From Parvibaculum sp. (GTDB taxonomy: Bacteria; Pseudomonadota; Alphaproteobacteria; Parvibaculales; Parvibaculaceae), in NCBI GenBank assembly GCA_017642695.1, contig JAEPQD010000002.1:186001-250000 (forward strand): a stretch of 64,000 bases of DNA, in the 5' to 3' direction. The notes under the pieces are model-generated. The model did not search any database. It saw only the letters and a program-made list of their open reading frames with translations, and had not been told where the DNA came from. Each line of letters begins with the position of its first letter. Position 1 is the stretch's first letter. Shown in pieces: positions 8,947 through 18,525 of this stretch. A program made the position numbers and the translations under genes.

Positions 8947-9903
8947 CTAGAAGGCCGCGCCCCGCATACCGGCCCCGAGCGATGCCCAGTCGCGGTCAGC
9001 CATTTCAGCGGCGAAGGCCGTCATATCATCCCGCACCTGCACAAAGCCCGCATTCCGCTCGAGCCGGTCCTCGTCCATGTAGAGCGCCCGATTGAGTTCG
9101 ATCTGAAGCGCATGCAGCCCCTGGGAGGGCTTGCCGTAGTGCTCGGTATTGAAGCCGCCGGCATAGGGATTGTTGCGAACCACGCTGTAGCCGAGCTGCC
9201 GAAGGATGCGTTCGGCTTCCGCCGTGACAATGCCGGCGCAGGAGGTGCCGTACCGGTCGCCCAGCACGATGTCGGGCCGGTCGAAGCCGTTGTCGTCATC
9301 CGCGGGACCGCCCACAGAGGGCATGGAATGGCAATCGATCAAAACGGCGCAGCCGAAGCTGCGAAGCGTTTCCTCCAGCAGTTCCCTCAAGGCCTCGTGA
9401 AACGGCATATAGAGGTGCCGGATGCGCTGCTCGGCCTCGGCATAGGCCAGCGGCTGGCGATATATCTCGGCCGAATCGGCGACCACCCGGGCAATCGTCC
9501 CGAGACCGCCCGCAACGCGGAGTGAGCGGGTATTCACATGCGGGGGCAGAGGCTCGGCGAACATCGTCGGGTCGAGTTCATACGGCTCCCTGTTCGCGTC
9601 AAGATAGGCCCGGGGAAAGCGGGCGTGCAGAAGCGGCGCGCCCAGGCCCACAACGCCACCGAAGAGATCCTCGACGAAGCAGTCTTCGGAGCGGCGTAGC
9701 GTAACCGGATCGAGGTTCGAACCCGCGACAAAAGCGTCAGGGTAATGCCGTCCGCTATGCGGAGAACTGAAGACGAAGGGATTTTGCCGATTTTCGGGTT
9801 CCTCGAGAAGGAATGGCCGTTCGAAGAGGTCGGACTCGTCGGTGCCGAACGTGGCTGCGCCGATCTGCTGTTTGCTGGCCGATTTTCGGGGAGCAAGATC
9901 CAT
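8947..9903 (-). CDS. N-formylglutamate amidohydrolase family protein (copy 1)
   Basis: A 318-residue member of the N-formylglutamate deformylase family (zinc hydrolase fold). Characteristic segments are FVFSSPHSGRHYP, the metal/catalytic VLIDCHSMPS, PDIVLGDRYGTSC, NNPYAGGF and LQIELNRALYMDE. The classical enzyme completes histidine degradation, but no other hut genes are nearby and the family also includes enzymes on other N-acyl amino acids. It is divergent from cpdR, a gene pairing I recall from other alphaproteobacteria. A second, shorter homologue lies at 48351-49205. Confidence 0.88.
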   Translation of the reverse strand: MDLAPRKSASKQQIGAATFGTDESDLFERPFLLEEPENRQNPFVFSSPHSGRHYPDAFVAGSNLDPVTLRRSEDCFVEDLFGGVVGLGAPLLHARFPRAYLDANREPYELDPTMFAEPLPPHVNTRSLRVAGGLGTIARVVADSAEIYRQPLAYAEAEQRIRHLYMPFHEALRELLEETLRSFGCAVLIDCHSMPSVGGPADDDNGFDRPDIVLGDRYGTSCAGIVTAEAERILRQLGYSVVRNNPYAGGFNTEHYGKPSQGLHALQIELNRALYMDEDRLERNAGFVQVRDDMTAFAAEMADRDWASLGAGMRGAAF

Positions 9904-10139
9904 TTTGGGAAGTCGCTGAACTGCCTGACGGGTGGCGCGGGGAGCCCGCGGAAACTATTCCGTCAAGCATAGCACGGCTCGCGTCGCCGGGGCGACCGCG
10001 CGGGGAAATTGGCCTTGCCTTCGCCGGTTCACATCCTGTTTACCGTTCAAGTCCTAATCTGCGGCTCAGGATGGCGCCCCGAATCGCAGGATGTGGCATC
10101 CTGCTGGCGGGCATTCGAAAAACCGGTTGGGCTGGGGTC

Positions 10140-10502
10140 ATGGCACGTATTCTCCTTGCTGAAGATGATGAATCGATGCGCCGTTTTCTTGCCAAGGCGC
10201 TGGAAAACGCGGGCCATGAGGTGATTTCGTTCGGCAAGGGTGACGAAGCCCATGGCTGCCTGAAGCAGGATGTTTTTGACATCCTCCTGACCGACATCGT
10301 GATGCCGGAAATGGACGGCATCGAGCTGGCACGGCTCGCGGCCGAACTCGACCCTACCCTCAAGATCATGTTCATCACCGGATTTGCAGCCGTGGCGCTG
10401 AATCCGGAGATTTCGGCCCCGCGCGAGGCGAAAGTGCTTTCCAAGCCGTTTCATCTGCGCGATCTGGTGGCCGAGGTCGACCGCTTGATGGCGGCGGCCT
10501 GA
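10140..10502 (+). CDS. cpdR: CpdR, single-domain response regulator controlling ClpXP proteolysis
   Basis: A 120-residue stand-alone receiver domain that matches Caulobacter CpdR almost along its whole length: MARILLAEDDESMRRFL at the start, phospho-acceptor D52 in LLTDIVMPEMDGIELA, then KIMFITGFAAVALN and VLSKPFHLRDLV (conserved Lys 102). In Caulobacter the unphosphorylated protein primes ClpXP to degrade cell-cycle substrates and is switched off by the CckA-ChpT relay. The frame is open further upstream, but the family start at ATG 10140 is unambiguous. It has its own promoter region in the gap to the divergent amidohydrolase. Confidence 0.96.
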   Translation: MARILLAEDDESMRRFLAKALENAGHEVISFGKGDEAHGCLKQDVFDILLTDIVMPEMDGIELARLAAELDPTLKIMFITGFAAVALNPEISAPREAKVLSKPFHLRDLVAEVDRLMAAA

Positions 10503-10551
10503 CGGGGGCTTTTTCCGGCTTCAGGCCTAGCCCGGCGAAAGCGTTTCCGGC

Positions 10552-10580
10552 TTGTCTTTGGGGATTATCCTAGATATACG
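10552..10580 (+). promoter_or_regulatory. Candidate promoter for tRNA-Val
   Basis: TTGTCT at 10552-10557, a 17-base spacer, and TATACG at 10575-10580 stand about 60 bases before the mature tRNA. The placement is right for a tRNA transcript with a short leader, but the hexamers are only moderate matches. Confidence 0.4.
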
Positions 10581-10640
10581 AACGGCCTTCGGGGGCATTG
10601 CCGCCGCGGTCGCCATGTGCGTCCGGTCTCCCTTGGCAAT

Positions 10641-10715
10641 GGGCGTGTAGCTCAGCGGGAGAGCACTTCGTTGACATCGAAGGGGTCACAGGTTCAATCC
10701 CTGTCACGCCCACCA
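10641..10715 (+). tRNA. tRNA-Val (anticodon GAC)
   Basis: A 75-base cloverleaf can be folded by eye: acceptor GGGCGTG with CACGCCC, D-arm GCTC/GAGC, anticodon stem CTTCG/CGAAG with loop TTGACAT (anticodon GAC), T-arm ACAGG/CCTGT with TTCAATC loop, discriminator A and an encoded CCA. The flanking bases GGCAAT (10635-10640) and ATTGCC (10715-10720) could extend the acceptor helix in the precursor. From the end of the tRNA to 10939 no gene is visible; the stretch holds one short palindrome, listed separately. Confidence 0.97.
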
Positions 10716-10793
10716 TTGCCCCTCCATATTTCTCCTAGTAACGCCGTTCATGCGGCCAAATCAGCGGGATTTGCCCAATAGTCGGGCACATGC

Positions 10794-10806
10794 TGGCAAA
10801 TTGCCA
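10794..10806. promoter_or_regulatory. Short palindrome upstream of RND pump operon
   Basis: TGGCAA, one base, TTGCCA: a perfect 6-1-6 inverted repeat about 135 bases before the adaptor start codon. It could be an operator for the efflux operon. No regulator gene is adjacent, so its function is open. Confidence 0.3.
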
Positions 10807-10939
10807 TTTTCGCGCTGCGTCAAATGGCCTATTCCAGTTGGTCCGCGTCCAGGCGCGGTTTCCCGTTTTGTGCGCGGCCCTCACCGCGCGGACCCAACAG
10901 GGCTCCCTCGCGAACGGACAGCCCCAAGAGCGATACCTC

Positions 10940-12076
10940 ATGCCGCTGAATACCCAGTTGTTGAAGAGCGTTTCCCCCCGTCAGATCATGCTGGGTGTCG
11001 GCATTCTGCTGCTTGCTGTGATCGTGGCCGTTTTCTGTTACCGGCTCTACGGACGCTTCGCCGGCCAGCAGGGGCAGCACTTTCCAACGCCGGTCGTCGA
11101 GGCCATCACGGCCGAAGCGGAGCAGGTCGAGGTGATGGTTTCCGCCCTGGGGACGCTGCAGGCCGATCAAGCCATCACGGTCACGCCGGAAATCACAGGC
11201 GTCGTTACCAGCATCGATTTCGAGGATGGCGAGCGCGTCGAGGAAGGCGAAGTCATCATCACGATCGACGACAAGGATCTGAAGGCCCGTCTGGCACAGG
11301 CCGAGGCGCGGCTTACGCTGACTCGCGCCAACTATCAGCGCGCCGAACGCTTGCTGAAACAGGGGTCTGGGACAGCGCGGGCGCGAGACGAAGCTCTCAA
11401 CGATTTCAAATCGGCCGAAGCGGAGGTTGCGGCGACCAAGACTGCGCTCGACAAGGCCACCATCACGGCACCCTTCCCGGGGATCATCGGCCTCAGGCAA
11501 GTCAGTCTCGGGCAGTTTCTGACGGCGGGCGAGCCGATCGCCACACTTGCCGATGTCGATAATCTCCGCATCGACTTCCGCGTATCCGAAGTCTTCCTGA
11601 CGCAGATCAAAAAGGGACAAGACGTGAGCGTCGCCTTCGACGCGTTGCCCGGCGAGACCTACAAGGGCGTCGTCAGCGCCATCGACCCGGTGGTCAGTGT
11701 TGACGGACGGGCGCTAAGCGTTCGCGCTCTTCTGCCCAACGATGATGGCAAGCTGCGTCCCGGTCTCTTCGGCCGCGTGGAAATCGTCACCGAGGTGCGC
11801 AACTCGATCATGCTGCCGGAATCCTCTGTCGTTGCTTCGCCTACTGGCGGCGAGGCGGTCTTCGTGGTTGTGGACGGGGTTGCCAAAATCACGCCGGTAA
11901 AACTCGGCGAGCGCCGGCCGGGCGAGGTTGAAATTCTTTCGGGCGTCGAGGAAGGCGATACCGTTCTCGTCAGCGGACAATTGAAGATACAGGATGGCGC
12001 GGCGGTAGAGATTGCCGGTGAGGCAGAGGCTGCCGGGGCACCGGCGGCTGGGACAGACGCCGAGACGGCGAAATAG
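10940..12076 (+). CDS. RND efflux periplasmic adaptor (membrane fusion protein)
   Basis: A 378-residue adaptor of the HlyD/AcrA/MexH type. An N-terminal membrane anchor (about 15-36) is followed by a lipoyl half-motif (VSALGTLQADQAITVTPEITG), a coiled-coil hairpin around DLKARLAQAEARLTLTRANY, a second lipoyl half-motif (ATITAPFPGIIGLRQVSLG) and the beta-barrel domain with PLAT-like ending. I take ATG 10940 as the start because the anchor begins there and AAGAG lies upstream; the frame is open further 5' without family resemblance. It bridges the pump at 12090-15164 to an outer-membrane channel that is not encoded in this operon. Thirteen bases separate the two genes. Confidence 0.93.
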   Translation: MPLNTQLLKSVSPRQIMLGVGILLLAVIVAVFCYRLYGRFAGQQGQHFPTPVVEAITAEAEQVEVMVSALGTLQADQAITVTPEITGVVTSIDFEDGERVEEGEVIITIDDKDLKARLAQAEARLTLTRANYQRAERLLKQGSGTARARDEALNDFKSAEAEVAATKTALDKATITAPFPGIIGLRQVSLGQFLTAGEPIATLADVDNLRIDFRVSEVFLTQIKKGQDVSVAFDALPGETYKGVVSAIDPVVSVDGRALSVRALLPNDDGKLRPGLFGRVEIVTEVRNSIMLPESSVVASPTGGEAVFVVVDGVAKITPVKLGERRPGEVEILSGVEEGDTVLVSGQLKIQDGAAVEIAGEAEAAGAPAAGTDAETAK

Positions 12077-12089
12077 CCGGGGAACGGGC

Positions 12090-15000
12090 ATGAACATTTC
12101 CGAGCTCTTTATCCGCCGGCCTGTCTTCGCAACGGTGGTCAGTCTCATTCTGATGCTGATCGGGCTCGTCTCTTACGACCGACTTTCCGTTCGCGAGTAT
12201 CCCGAGATCGACGAGCCGGTGGTGACCGTCACGACGACCTATCGCGGCGCGAGCGCATCGGTGGTAGAGCGTGAAGTAACCCAGCCGCTCGAAGATTCCA
12301 TGGCGGGAATCGAGGGTATCGAGGTTCTGTCGTCGGCGAGCCGCGCCGAGACGAGCCAGGTGACGGCGCGTTTCAGTCTCGAGACAGATCCGGATGTCGC
12401 GGCGAGCGACGTGCGCGACAGGGTGGGTCGCGCGCGAGGCCTGCTGCCGGACGAGATCGAGGAGCCGATCATCGCGAAGGTCGAGGCCGATGCGCAGCCG
12501 ATCATGTATATCGCCTTCAAGAGCGACCGCATGTCGGAACTCGACATCACCGATTATCTCGATCGTATCGTAACGGACCGGCTTCAGAACCAGCCGGGCG
12601 TCGCGCAGGTTTCGATCTTCGGCGGCCGGGAATATTCGATGCGCGTGTGGATCGATCGCGCCCGCCTTGCTGCCTACAACCTAACCGTCCAGGACATCGA
12701 AAACGCGATCCGCGCGCAGAATGCGGAAATTCCTTCGGGACGCATCGAGAGCCTCGACCGCGAATTTACCGTCGTGTCCAAGACCGCGCTGCAGACGCCG
12801 GAGGAATTCGAGAACATCGTCGTCAAGGAAACGGACGGTTTTCAGGTCCGCATGAACCAGGTGGCGCGTGTGGAAGTCGCGGCGGCGGACGAGCGCCGCT
12901 CGGCAACCTATAACGGCGAAACCTCGATCTCCCTCGGCGTCGTGAAGCAGGCCACCGCCAACCCGCTGGACGTTGCCGCGAATGTGCGCAAGGCATTGGA
13001 TGACCTCGCGCCGACATTGCCAACCGGTATGTCGTCCTTCGTCGGCTACGATACGTCGATCTTCATCGCGGAGTCGATCGACTCGGTCTACGAGACGATT
13101 TTCGAGGCGGTGATTCTCGTGGTTCTCGTGATCTTCGTTTTCCTGCGAACGCTGCGCGCCTCGTTCATTCCGGTCGTCACGATTCCGATTTCGCTCATCA
13201 CGAGCTTCGCAATCATGCTGATGCTCGGTTTCAGTATCAATACGCTGACATTGCTGGCGATGGTGCTCGCCATCGGTCTCGTCGTGGACGATGCGATCGT
13301 GATGCTCGAGAATATCTATCGTCATATAGAAGACGGGAAATCTCCCTTCCAGGGTGCGATCGACGGTTCCAAGGAAATCACCTTTGCCGTTATCGCCATG
13401 ACGCTCACCCTCGCAGCGGTCTATGCGCCGGTCGGCTTTGCCGAAGGACGGACGGGCAAGCTCTTCCTCGAATTCGCGCTGACGCTTGCCGGAACCGTCG
13501 TGGTTTCCGGTTTCGTCGCTCTGACGCTGACGCCGATGCTCTGTTCGAAGCTCCTGCGGCATGAAACGAAGGAGACGCGGCTGCAACGCTGGCTTCGTCT
13601 GCGTCTCGACGAAATCGATGCCGGATACAAGGCCCTGCTCGCCTGTGCACTGGCGCGACGGCGCGTCGTGGTCGGCGTGGCACTTGGTGTCGCGCTTTCC
13701 TGTGGCGGTCTCTTCATGCTCCTGCAGCAGGAGCTTGCACCTTTCGAAGATCGCGGAACGCTTCTCGTCGTGGGGCAGGCGCCACAGGGTGCGACGCTTG
13801 AGTTCTCGCAGCGATATGCGAGGCAGCTCGAGTCGATCTATGTCGATATTCCGGAAGTTGCGGGCTACCTCGTTGTCTCCGGCTTTCCGCAGATTACGGA
13901 TCTGATTTCATTCTCGCGTCTCGTCCCATGGGAGGAGCGGGATCGCACGCAGCAGGAAATCGTCCAGACGCTGCAGCCGAAGCTCAACCGAATCCCGGGA
14001 ATCATGGCGTTTGCGGTCAATCCACCCTCTCTTGGTCAGAGCGGCCGGTCGCAGCCAGTCGAATATGTCATCCAGGCGTCGAGTTCCTATGAAGAGCTCG
14101 AGAAGTACGTGAGCGCGATGATGCAGGAGGTGCGGTCCAATCCGGGCTTCGTCAATCCGGACACCAACCTGAAGCTGCAGAAGCCGCAGCTCGACATCAC
14201 GGTAAATCGCGCAAAGGTTGTCGATGCCGGTATCGACGTTTCGACTGTAGGCAGAACGCTCGAAACGCTGCTTGGTGGCCGCCAGATCACACGCTACGAG
14301 CAGGGCGGAAAGCAGTACGATGTGATCGTGCAGGTGGAAGATGACGACCGGCGCACGCCGACGGACATCAGCAACATTTACGTCCGGGGCTCGAAGGGCG
14401 AAATGATCCAGTTGTCGAACCTTGTGACGATTCGGGAGACGATTGCACCGAATTCACTCAACCATTTCAATCAGCTTCGATCGGCGACCATCTCCGCCAA
14501 CCTGTCGCCGGGATATTCGATGGGCGAGGCCCTGGAATTTCTCGACGCGACCGCACAGCGCTTGCTGCCTGCGAATGCACAGACGGATGTGGACGGGCAG
14601 CTTCGCGAATTCGTGAAGTCGTCGGGAACGATTGCTGTCACTTTCGTGCTTGCGCTGCTTTTCATTTATCTCGTGCTTGCCGCACAGTTCGAGAGTTTCA
14701 TCGATCCGCTCATCATTCTGGTGAGCGTGCCGCTCTCCATTGCCGGCGCACTCATGCTGCTCTTCCTCACCAACACGACGTTGAACATCTACAGTCAGGT
14801 CGGTCTCATTACGCTGGTGGGACTGATCAGCAAACACGGCATTCTGATTGTCGAGTTCTCGAATCAGCTTCGCGAGAAAGGCCTGTCGGTCTATGACGCG
14901 GTTGTGGAAGCGGCGGGACTTCGCCTTCGCCCGATCCTGATGACGACGGGCGCGATGGTGCTTGGCGCGGTGCCGCTTGCACTCGCCTCGGGTGCAGGCG

Positions 15001-15164
15001 CGGAAAGCCGGCGTTCGATCGGTTACGTGATCGTTGGCGGTATCAGCTTCGGCACGCTGCTGACGCTCTTCGTTGTGCCGACCGTCTATCTCATCATTGC
15101 GGGCTGGCGTGAGCGCAGGATCGAGGCGAGGACCGCAGGCGCCTCGCATGCACCGGCCGAATAA
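12090..15164 (+). CDS. RND-family multidrug/solvent efflux permease
   Basis: A full-length 1024-residue hydrophobic/amphiphilic efflux pump subunit. The N-terminus FIRRPVFATVVSLILMLIG is characteristic. TM4 carries the proton-relay Asp pair in LVVDDAIVMLENIYRHI, and TM10 has the partner Lys in GLISKHGILIVEF. The two large periplasmic porter loops and 12 TM segments are in place, with no truncation. The start at ATG 12090 has a GGGGAACGGG ribosome-binding site. It is closest in pattern to the MexI/AcrB-like group that works with MexH-type adaptors. Export substrate is unknown. Confidence 0.95.
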   Translation: MNISELFIRRPVFATVVSLILMLIGLVSYDRLSVREYPEIDEPVVTVTTTYRGASASVVEREVTQPLEDSMAGIEGIEVLSSASRAETSQVTARFSLETDPDVAASDVRDRVGRARGLLPDEIEEPIIAKVEADAQPIMYIAFKSDRMSELDITDYLDRIVTDRLQNQPGVAQVSIFGGREYSMRVWIDRARLAAYNLTVQDIENAIRAQNAEIPSGRIESLDREFTVVSKTALQTPEEFENIVVKETDGFQVRMNQVARVEVAAADERRSATYNGETSISLGVVKQATANPLDVAANVRKALDDLAPTLPTGMSSFVGYDTSIFIAESIDSVYETIFEAVILVVLVIFVFLRTLRASFIPVVTIPISLITSFAIMLMLGFSINTLTLLAMVLAIGLVVDDAIVMLENIYRHIEDGKSPFQGAIDGSKEITFAVIAMTLTLAAVYAPVGFAEGRTGKLFLEFALTLAGTVVVSGFVALTLTPMLCSKLLRHETKETRLQRWLRLRLDEIDAGYKALLACALARRRVVVGVALGVALSCGGLFMLLQQELAPFEDRGTLLVVGQAPQGATLEFSQRYARQLESIYVDIPEVAGYLVVSGFPQITDLISFSRLVPWEERDRTQQEIVQTLQPKLNRIPGIMAFAVNPPSLGQSGRSQPVEYVIQASSSYEELEKYVSAMMQEVRSNPGFVNPDTNLKLQKPQLDITVNRAKVVDAGIDVSTVGRTLETLLGGRQITRYEQGGKQYDVIVQVEDDDRRTPTDISNIYVRGSKGEMIQLSNLVTIRETIAPNSLNHFNQLRSATISANLSPGYSMGEALEFLDATAQRLLPANAQTDVDGQLREFVKSSGTIAVTFVLALLFIYLVLAAQFESFIDPLIILVSVPLSIAGALMLLFLTNTTLNIYSQVGLITLVGLISKHGILIVEFSNQLREKGLSVYDAVVEAAGLRLRPILMTTGAMVLGAVPLALASGAGAESRRSIGYVIVGGISFGTLLTLFVVPTVYLIIAGWRERRIEARTAGASHAPAE

Positions 15165-15166
15165 GA

Positions 15167-16411
15167 TCAGAAAAACCGGGCGATCCTGATCTGAACGTAG
15201 TCGTCGTCGGCGATATTGTAGACCGGATCGCGGCGCGGTACGTCAGCGAAGAAGTAAGCTTCGATGGAGAGCCTGTAGTCGGTTGCGAAGCGTCGTTCGC
15301 CGCGGAACCGGAAGCCGAGCGCACCGGTTTCGGTGTCGATGACGGCGCCGCCCAGCATGCTCGTCGTCGCGATGTCGTTCGCCGACCAGCGCAGCGCCAC
15401 GAAAGCATCATCCTGATAGGGGTTTCTCTGGTTCATGCCACGCGTGTCATAGGCGTATTCCACGACGGTTCCGAGATCCCCATCGCTGCCGAAAGCGCCA
15501 TAGAACGTGTATTCGATGCCGCCGGTCACCGCCGCATAATCGTCTCCAAGCTCGCGCCGCCCGAAGCCTTCTAGCTTGTAGAGCCACGCACCGATTGTCG
15601 CCTGCAGATCGAGCGAGGCCTGCTTCATCTGCGGATAGAAGGGGGCGAGCACAAGATTGCCGCCGCCATCGAGCGCCGGCTGCAGGATCGGGTCCCGTGC
15701 GGTGCCCTGAAAATAGGAGAGCCCGAGATCGAAGTCTCCGAAGGTGTTGGCGTAGCGCGCGGCGAAATCAGGATGCCATTCTTCCGCGCTGCTCTCATAT
15801 CGGGTCAGGTCGCGCTCGACCGGGATATCGGTCGCGGGGCGGCCCTCACGTCCGGGAAACGTCCTCTCGCGGAAATAGGGGAAGAAAAACGCCTCCAAGG
15901 TGCCAAAAGAACGAACGGCCCGCAGCCGCATCATGGGCTGACCGAGTTTCACTTCCTGTTTGATGGGGTCTTCGATCAGGTCCGTCTGGTTCACCACGTC
16001 GACGAGATGCACCGCCTCCGTCACGCCCCAGAAGACCTTGTCGAAGCCGACACGAAAATCCCAATCGTCGCCATAATAGGCGTAGCGCGCTTCGCGGATG
16101 TCCCAGTGACTGCGCTCTCCGTCATGCTGGTCGAGCCGGACGAAAGGCGTGAAGACGAAAGACTGGTCGTTGCCGTCCCAGAGATATTGCGCGGTGATTT
16201 CCCCGGCGATAGACAGCGTCTCGTCCTGCTGGCGCGAGCTCGACGGTGTTTCGGTGAACAGCCGGAGTTCCGGTGCAACGAAACCGCGCAGCTCGAATTC
16301 GCCGGCGTTAACCGGGTCCGTGACGATGCACGCGAGCCCTGCGCATAGCCCGAGCGCGGTTTTGCCCCCAATCGGATTATTCCATCCCACGCGAACTGCC
16401 CTGCAAAGCAA
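15167..16411 (-). CDS. Outer-membrane beta-barrel protein of unknown transport function
   Basis: A 414-residue exported protein. A signal region (about 15-36, ending PVNAGE) is followed by alternating short beta strands such as YAYYGDDWDFRVGFDKVFWG and AVTGGIEYTFYGAFG, and the chain ends in a C-terminal aromatic residue (IARFF) as outer-membrane barrels do for BAM recognition. It resembles the DUF1302/porin-like proteins that travel with DUF1329 and LolA-like genes in hydrophobic-compound degraders. It ends two bases from the convergent RND permease and precedes no gene on its own strand there. Exact family is not certain. Confidence 0.75.
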   Translation of the reverse strand: MLCRAVRVGWNNPIGGKTALGLCAGLACIVTDPVNAGEFELRGFVAPELRLFTETPSSSRQQDETLSIAGEITAQYLWDGNDQSFVFTPFVRLDQHDGERSHWDIREARYAYYGDDWDFRVGFDKVFWGVTEAVHLVDVVNQTDLIEDPIKQEVKLGQPMMRLRAVRSFGTLEAFFFPYFRERTFPGREGRPATDIPVERDLTRYESSAEEWHPDFAARYANTFGDFDLGLSYFQGTARDPILQPALDGGGNLVLAPFYPQMKQASLDLQATIGAWLYKLEGFGRRELGDDYAAVTGGIEYTFYGAFGSDGDLGTVVEYAYDTRGMNQRNPYQDDAFVALRWSANDIATTSMLGGAVIDTETGALGFRFRGERRFATDYRLSIEAYFFADVPRRDPVYNIADDDYVQIRIARFF

Positions 16412-16480
16412 CGGATGCGACGATTGTTACTGAAACTGCCTTAATCGTCCGCAAACAGACCTCTTAACATGACCTTTCGA

Positions 16481-17314
16481 TCAGCGGACCCTTTCGAGGC
16501 TCGACGTCGAAAAGTCACTCTCCGTCAATCCCGTCTTGAACTCGTACTCTTCCCAGATGAGCTTTGTTTTCTTGCCTGTTTCGTGGTTGACCATTTCGAG
16601 CTCGCGCGGGCGCCATATGCCGTCGAGATAGCTGTCATATTCGCCGAAGGTCAGTGTTTTCAGGAGTGAATCTTTCCGGTCGTAGTAGTCTGTCCTGCGC
16701 GGCAGATAGTCAGTGGTGTCGATCCAGACGACCTGCCTGGTATAACCCGAACCTTCGTAGGCGGGCGTCCGCTCGATGACATGGCAATCGCGTTCGCCGC
16801 AAGGTTCGTCTCGCAGCCACTGGTAAGTGAATTTTCCGACTTCCTGTGCTGCGAGATCCTCGAATGCGAATTCGCTGCCGACGAAGGGGCCGGATTTATT
16901 GGACGAGGAGATGCGCTTGACGCGTTTTACGGCTGGCAGATAGAGCCACTGATCGTCCGGCTCGCCGACATGCGCATGCGTAAGAAGCGCCGTACCCTCG
17001 ATGTCGCGTGGTTCGTCAAAGACCATCAAACTCCAGTCGCCCTGGTTCGCCTCCGTCACCTCGAGCATCGTGAACTGGAGCTCGCGTTCGCTGGTGTCAC
17101 CGGCGGCGTTGGTGAGCACCATTTTCATACGGGCTTTCGCGTCGCCCCAGCCGCTATCGCGCCTGTCCATCTCCTCTGCAATAGCGAGACCGCGCGCGGC
17201 CGGATCGTTTTCGGGTGGCAGTGTCACTTCCGCTGCCGCTGGGGCTACACGCAAGAAAGCGAGCAGGACAAGAGCGGCAATGAAAATGGGTGGCATTCTG
17301 GATGGTCCGGTCAC
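16481..17314 (-). CDS. Outer membrane lipoprotein-sorting (LolA-like) protein
   Basis: A 277-residue secreted protein with signal peptide (cleavage near APAAAE) and the LolA-like fold found in the family annotated as outer membrane lipoprotein-sorting protein. Recognisable segments are WGDAKARMKMVL, DQWLYLPAVKRVKRISSSNK, GSEFAFEDLA and a terminal WEEYEFKTGLTESDFS. Two cysteines lie in PCGERDCHVIER. The start is a GTG at 17314 with a strong GGAGG upstream. Family members sit with MMPL/RND exporters and are thought to carry hydrophobic lipids across the periplasm. Here the MMPL-type exporter is at 20.1-22.4 kb and the barrel gene lies directly downstream. Confidence 0.85.
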   Translation of the reverse strand: MTGPSRMPPIFIAALVLLAFLRVAPAAAEVTLPPENDPAARGLAIAEEMDRRDSGWGDAKARMKMVLTNAAGDTSERELQFTMLEVTEANQGDWSLMVFDEPRDIEGTALLTHAHVGEPDDQWLYLPAVKRVKRISSSNKSGPFVGSEFAFEDLAAQEVGKFTYQWLRDEPCGERDCHVIERTPAYEGSGYTRQVVWIDTTDYLPRRTDYYDRKDSLLKTLTFGEYDSYLDGIWRPRELEMVNHETGKKTKLIWEEYEFKTGLTESDFSTSSLERVR

Positions 17315-17395
17315 GTTTCCCCCTCCGTTCCGATTCAGGGGATGATGCCTGCCGCTCCCATCCGATCCAAGGGGAAATCGGAATTTCGCCGCCGG

Positions 17396-18451
17396 TTAAC
17401 CAACATCAGCCAGGGCGAGGCGCTTTTTGCGCATTTCGCGAATGACGGGCCCCAGCATTTCCTCGTGGAAGCGGTCACAGCCGATGCAGAGATTGGCGTA
17501 GGGCTTGCCCTGTGGCGTTGTGGTGTGAGAGGCGGCGCGGAATTGTTCTTCGTCCCACCCCAAATACTCACCCATGTGCAGCGGGTCGCCTGCATTCAGG
17601 GCCTCGAAGACGGGATGGCCCTTGAGGCTCTCCAGAATGTCGGCCAACCGTTCTTCGGTGAGATTTCCGAGCGGCAGCTTGGTTTTCAGACAGCAGGGGA
17701 AGACGTCGCCATTTGGTTCGATCGCGACTTCCGATCCCGCGAATCCGTAGTTCAGAAAGTTTTTCGCTCCCGACCAGCGCGAGCAGAAGTTTGTTTCCAT
17801 CGTTGCTGTCGAAAGCCCATTCTCCCAGGCGCGACCGCGCGGCCAGAGTTCCGCGATCCATTTACCGGGCTGCGCGCCGAAAAAGACGTAGAAGGGTCCA
17901 TCTTCCGTCAGGTGGTCACGCCCGCTTGCGGGATCGGGTACAGGGTTGAAGCCAGCGTTTTCGAACATCGAGGTGAGATTCTCGACGAACGGTTTGCGTT
18001 TCGCCCCTTCCATGCCGACGTGATAATCGTCGAGGCTCGCCACCGCGATCATCCAGATGCCGCGTTCGCGCAACTCCTCCAGAATTTTCGGGGTCACCAC
18101 GTCGCCTGTCGTCTGCATGCTGATCCTTGCACCGCCGGGCCCATATTTTTCCCGGACCGCTTCCATCGCCGGGTAGAAGAGCGTTTCGCGGACCGGGTCG
18201 ATCAGCAGTTCGCCGCCCGCCATGATGATTCTGCCGATGCGCGTCGAAGGTGTGCCGTCCGCATTTGGGTGCGACGGGTCGAGATAGGTCATGGTGTCGG
18301 GCAGATTCGCGATGATGCGGCGGTGATTGTCGATGCCCTCGCCCACGATCGCTTGCAGTTCATCCCTGAGGTAAGGACGAAAGCGGACGTCGTAGCAATG
18401 CTTGCACTTCCGATGGCACGCATAGGTGAGGACATAGTAGACGGACTCCAT
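17396..18451 (-). CDS. Radical SAM protein with SPASM-like C-terminus
   Basis: A 351-residue radical SAM enzyme. The 4Fe-4S/SAM motif CHRKCKHC begins at residue 12, followed by a GGE-like strand (IIMAGGELLIDP) and STQ-type positions (ISMQTTGD). Extra cysteines at the C-terminus (FPCCLKTK and CIGCDRFHEE) resemble a SPASM/twitch domain that holds auxiliary clusters. I place the start at ATG 18451, where GGAGAG precedes it and the family motif begins; an ATG at 18484 is possible. The substrate is unknown. It lies downstream of a TauD-like dioxygenase in the same direction and may belong to one oxidative or modification pathway. Confidence 0.88.
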   Translation of the reverse strand: MESVYYVLTYACHRKCKHCYDVRFRPYLRDELQAIVGEGIDNHRRIIANLPDTMTYLDPSHPNADGTPSTRIGRIIMAGGELLIDPVRETLFYPAMEAVREKYGPGGARISMQTTGDVVTPKILEELRERGIWMIAVASLDDYHVGMEGAKRKPFVENLTSMFENAGFNPVPDPASGRDHLTEDGPFYVFFGAQPGKWIAELWPRGRAWENGLSTATMETNFCSRWSGAKNFLNYGFAGSEVAIEPNGDVFPCCLKTKLPLGNLTEERLADILESLKGHPVFEALNAGDPLHMGEYLGWDEEQFRAASHTTTPQGKPYANLCIGCDRFHEEMLGPVIREMRKKRLALADVG

Positions 18452-18525
18452 CTGTGCTCTCTCCGCTTGTTGTACGGCGAGCATAGGGGAGTGTCGGCTG
18501 ACGCGCCGATCACATCTGCGAGAGT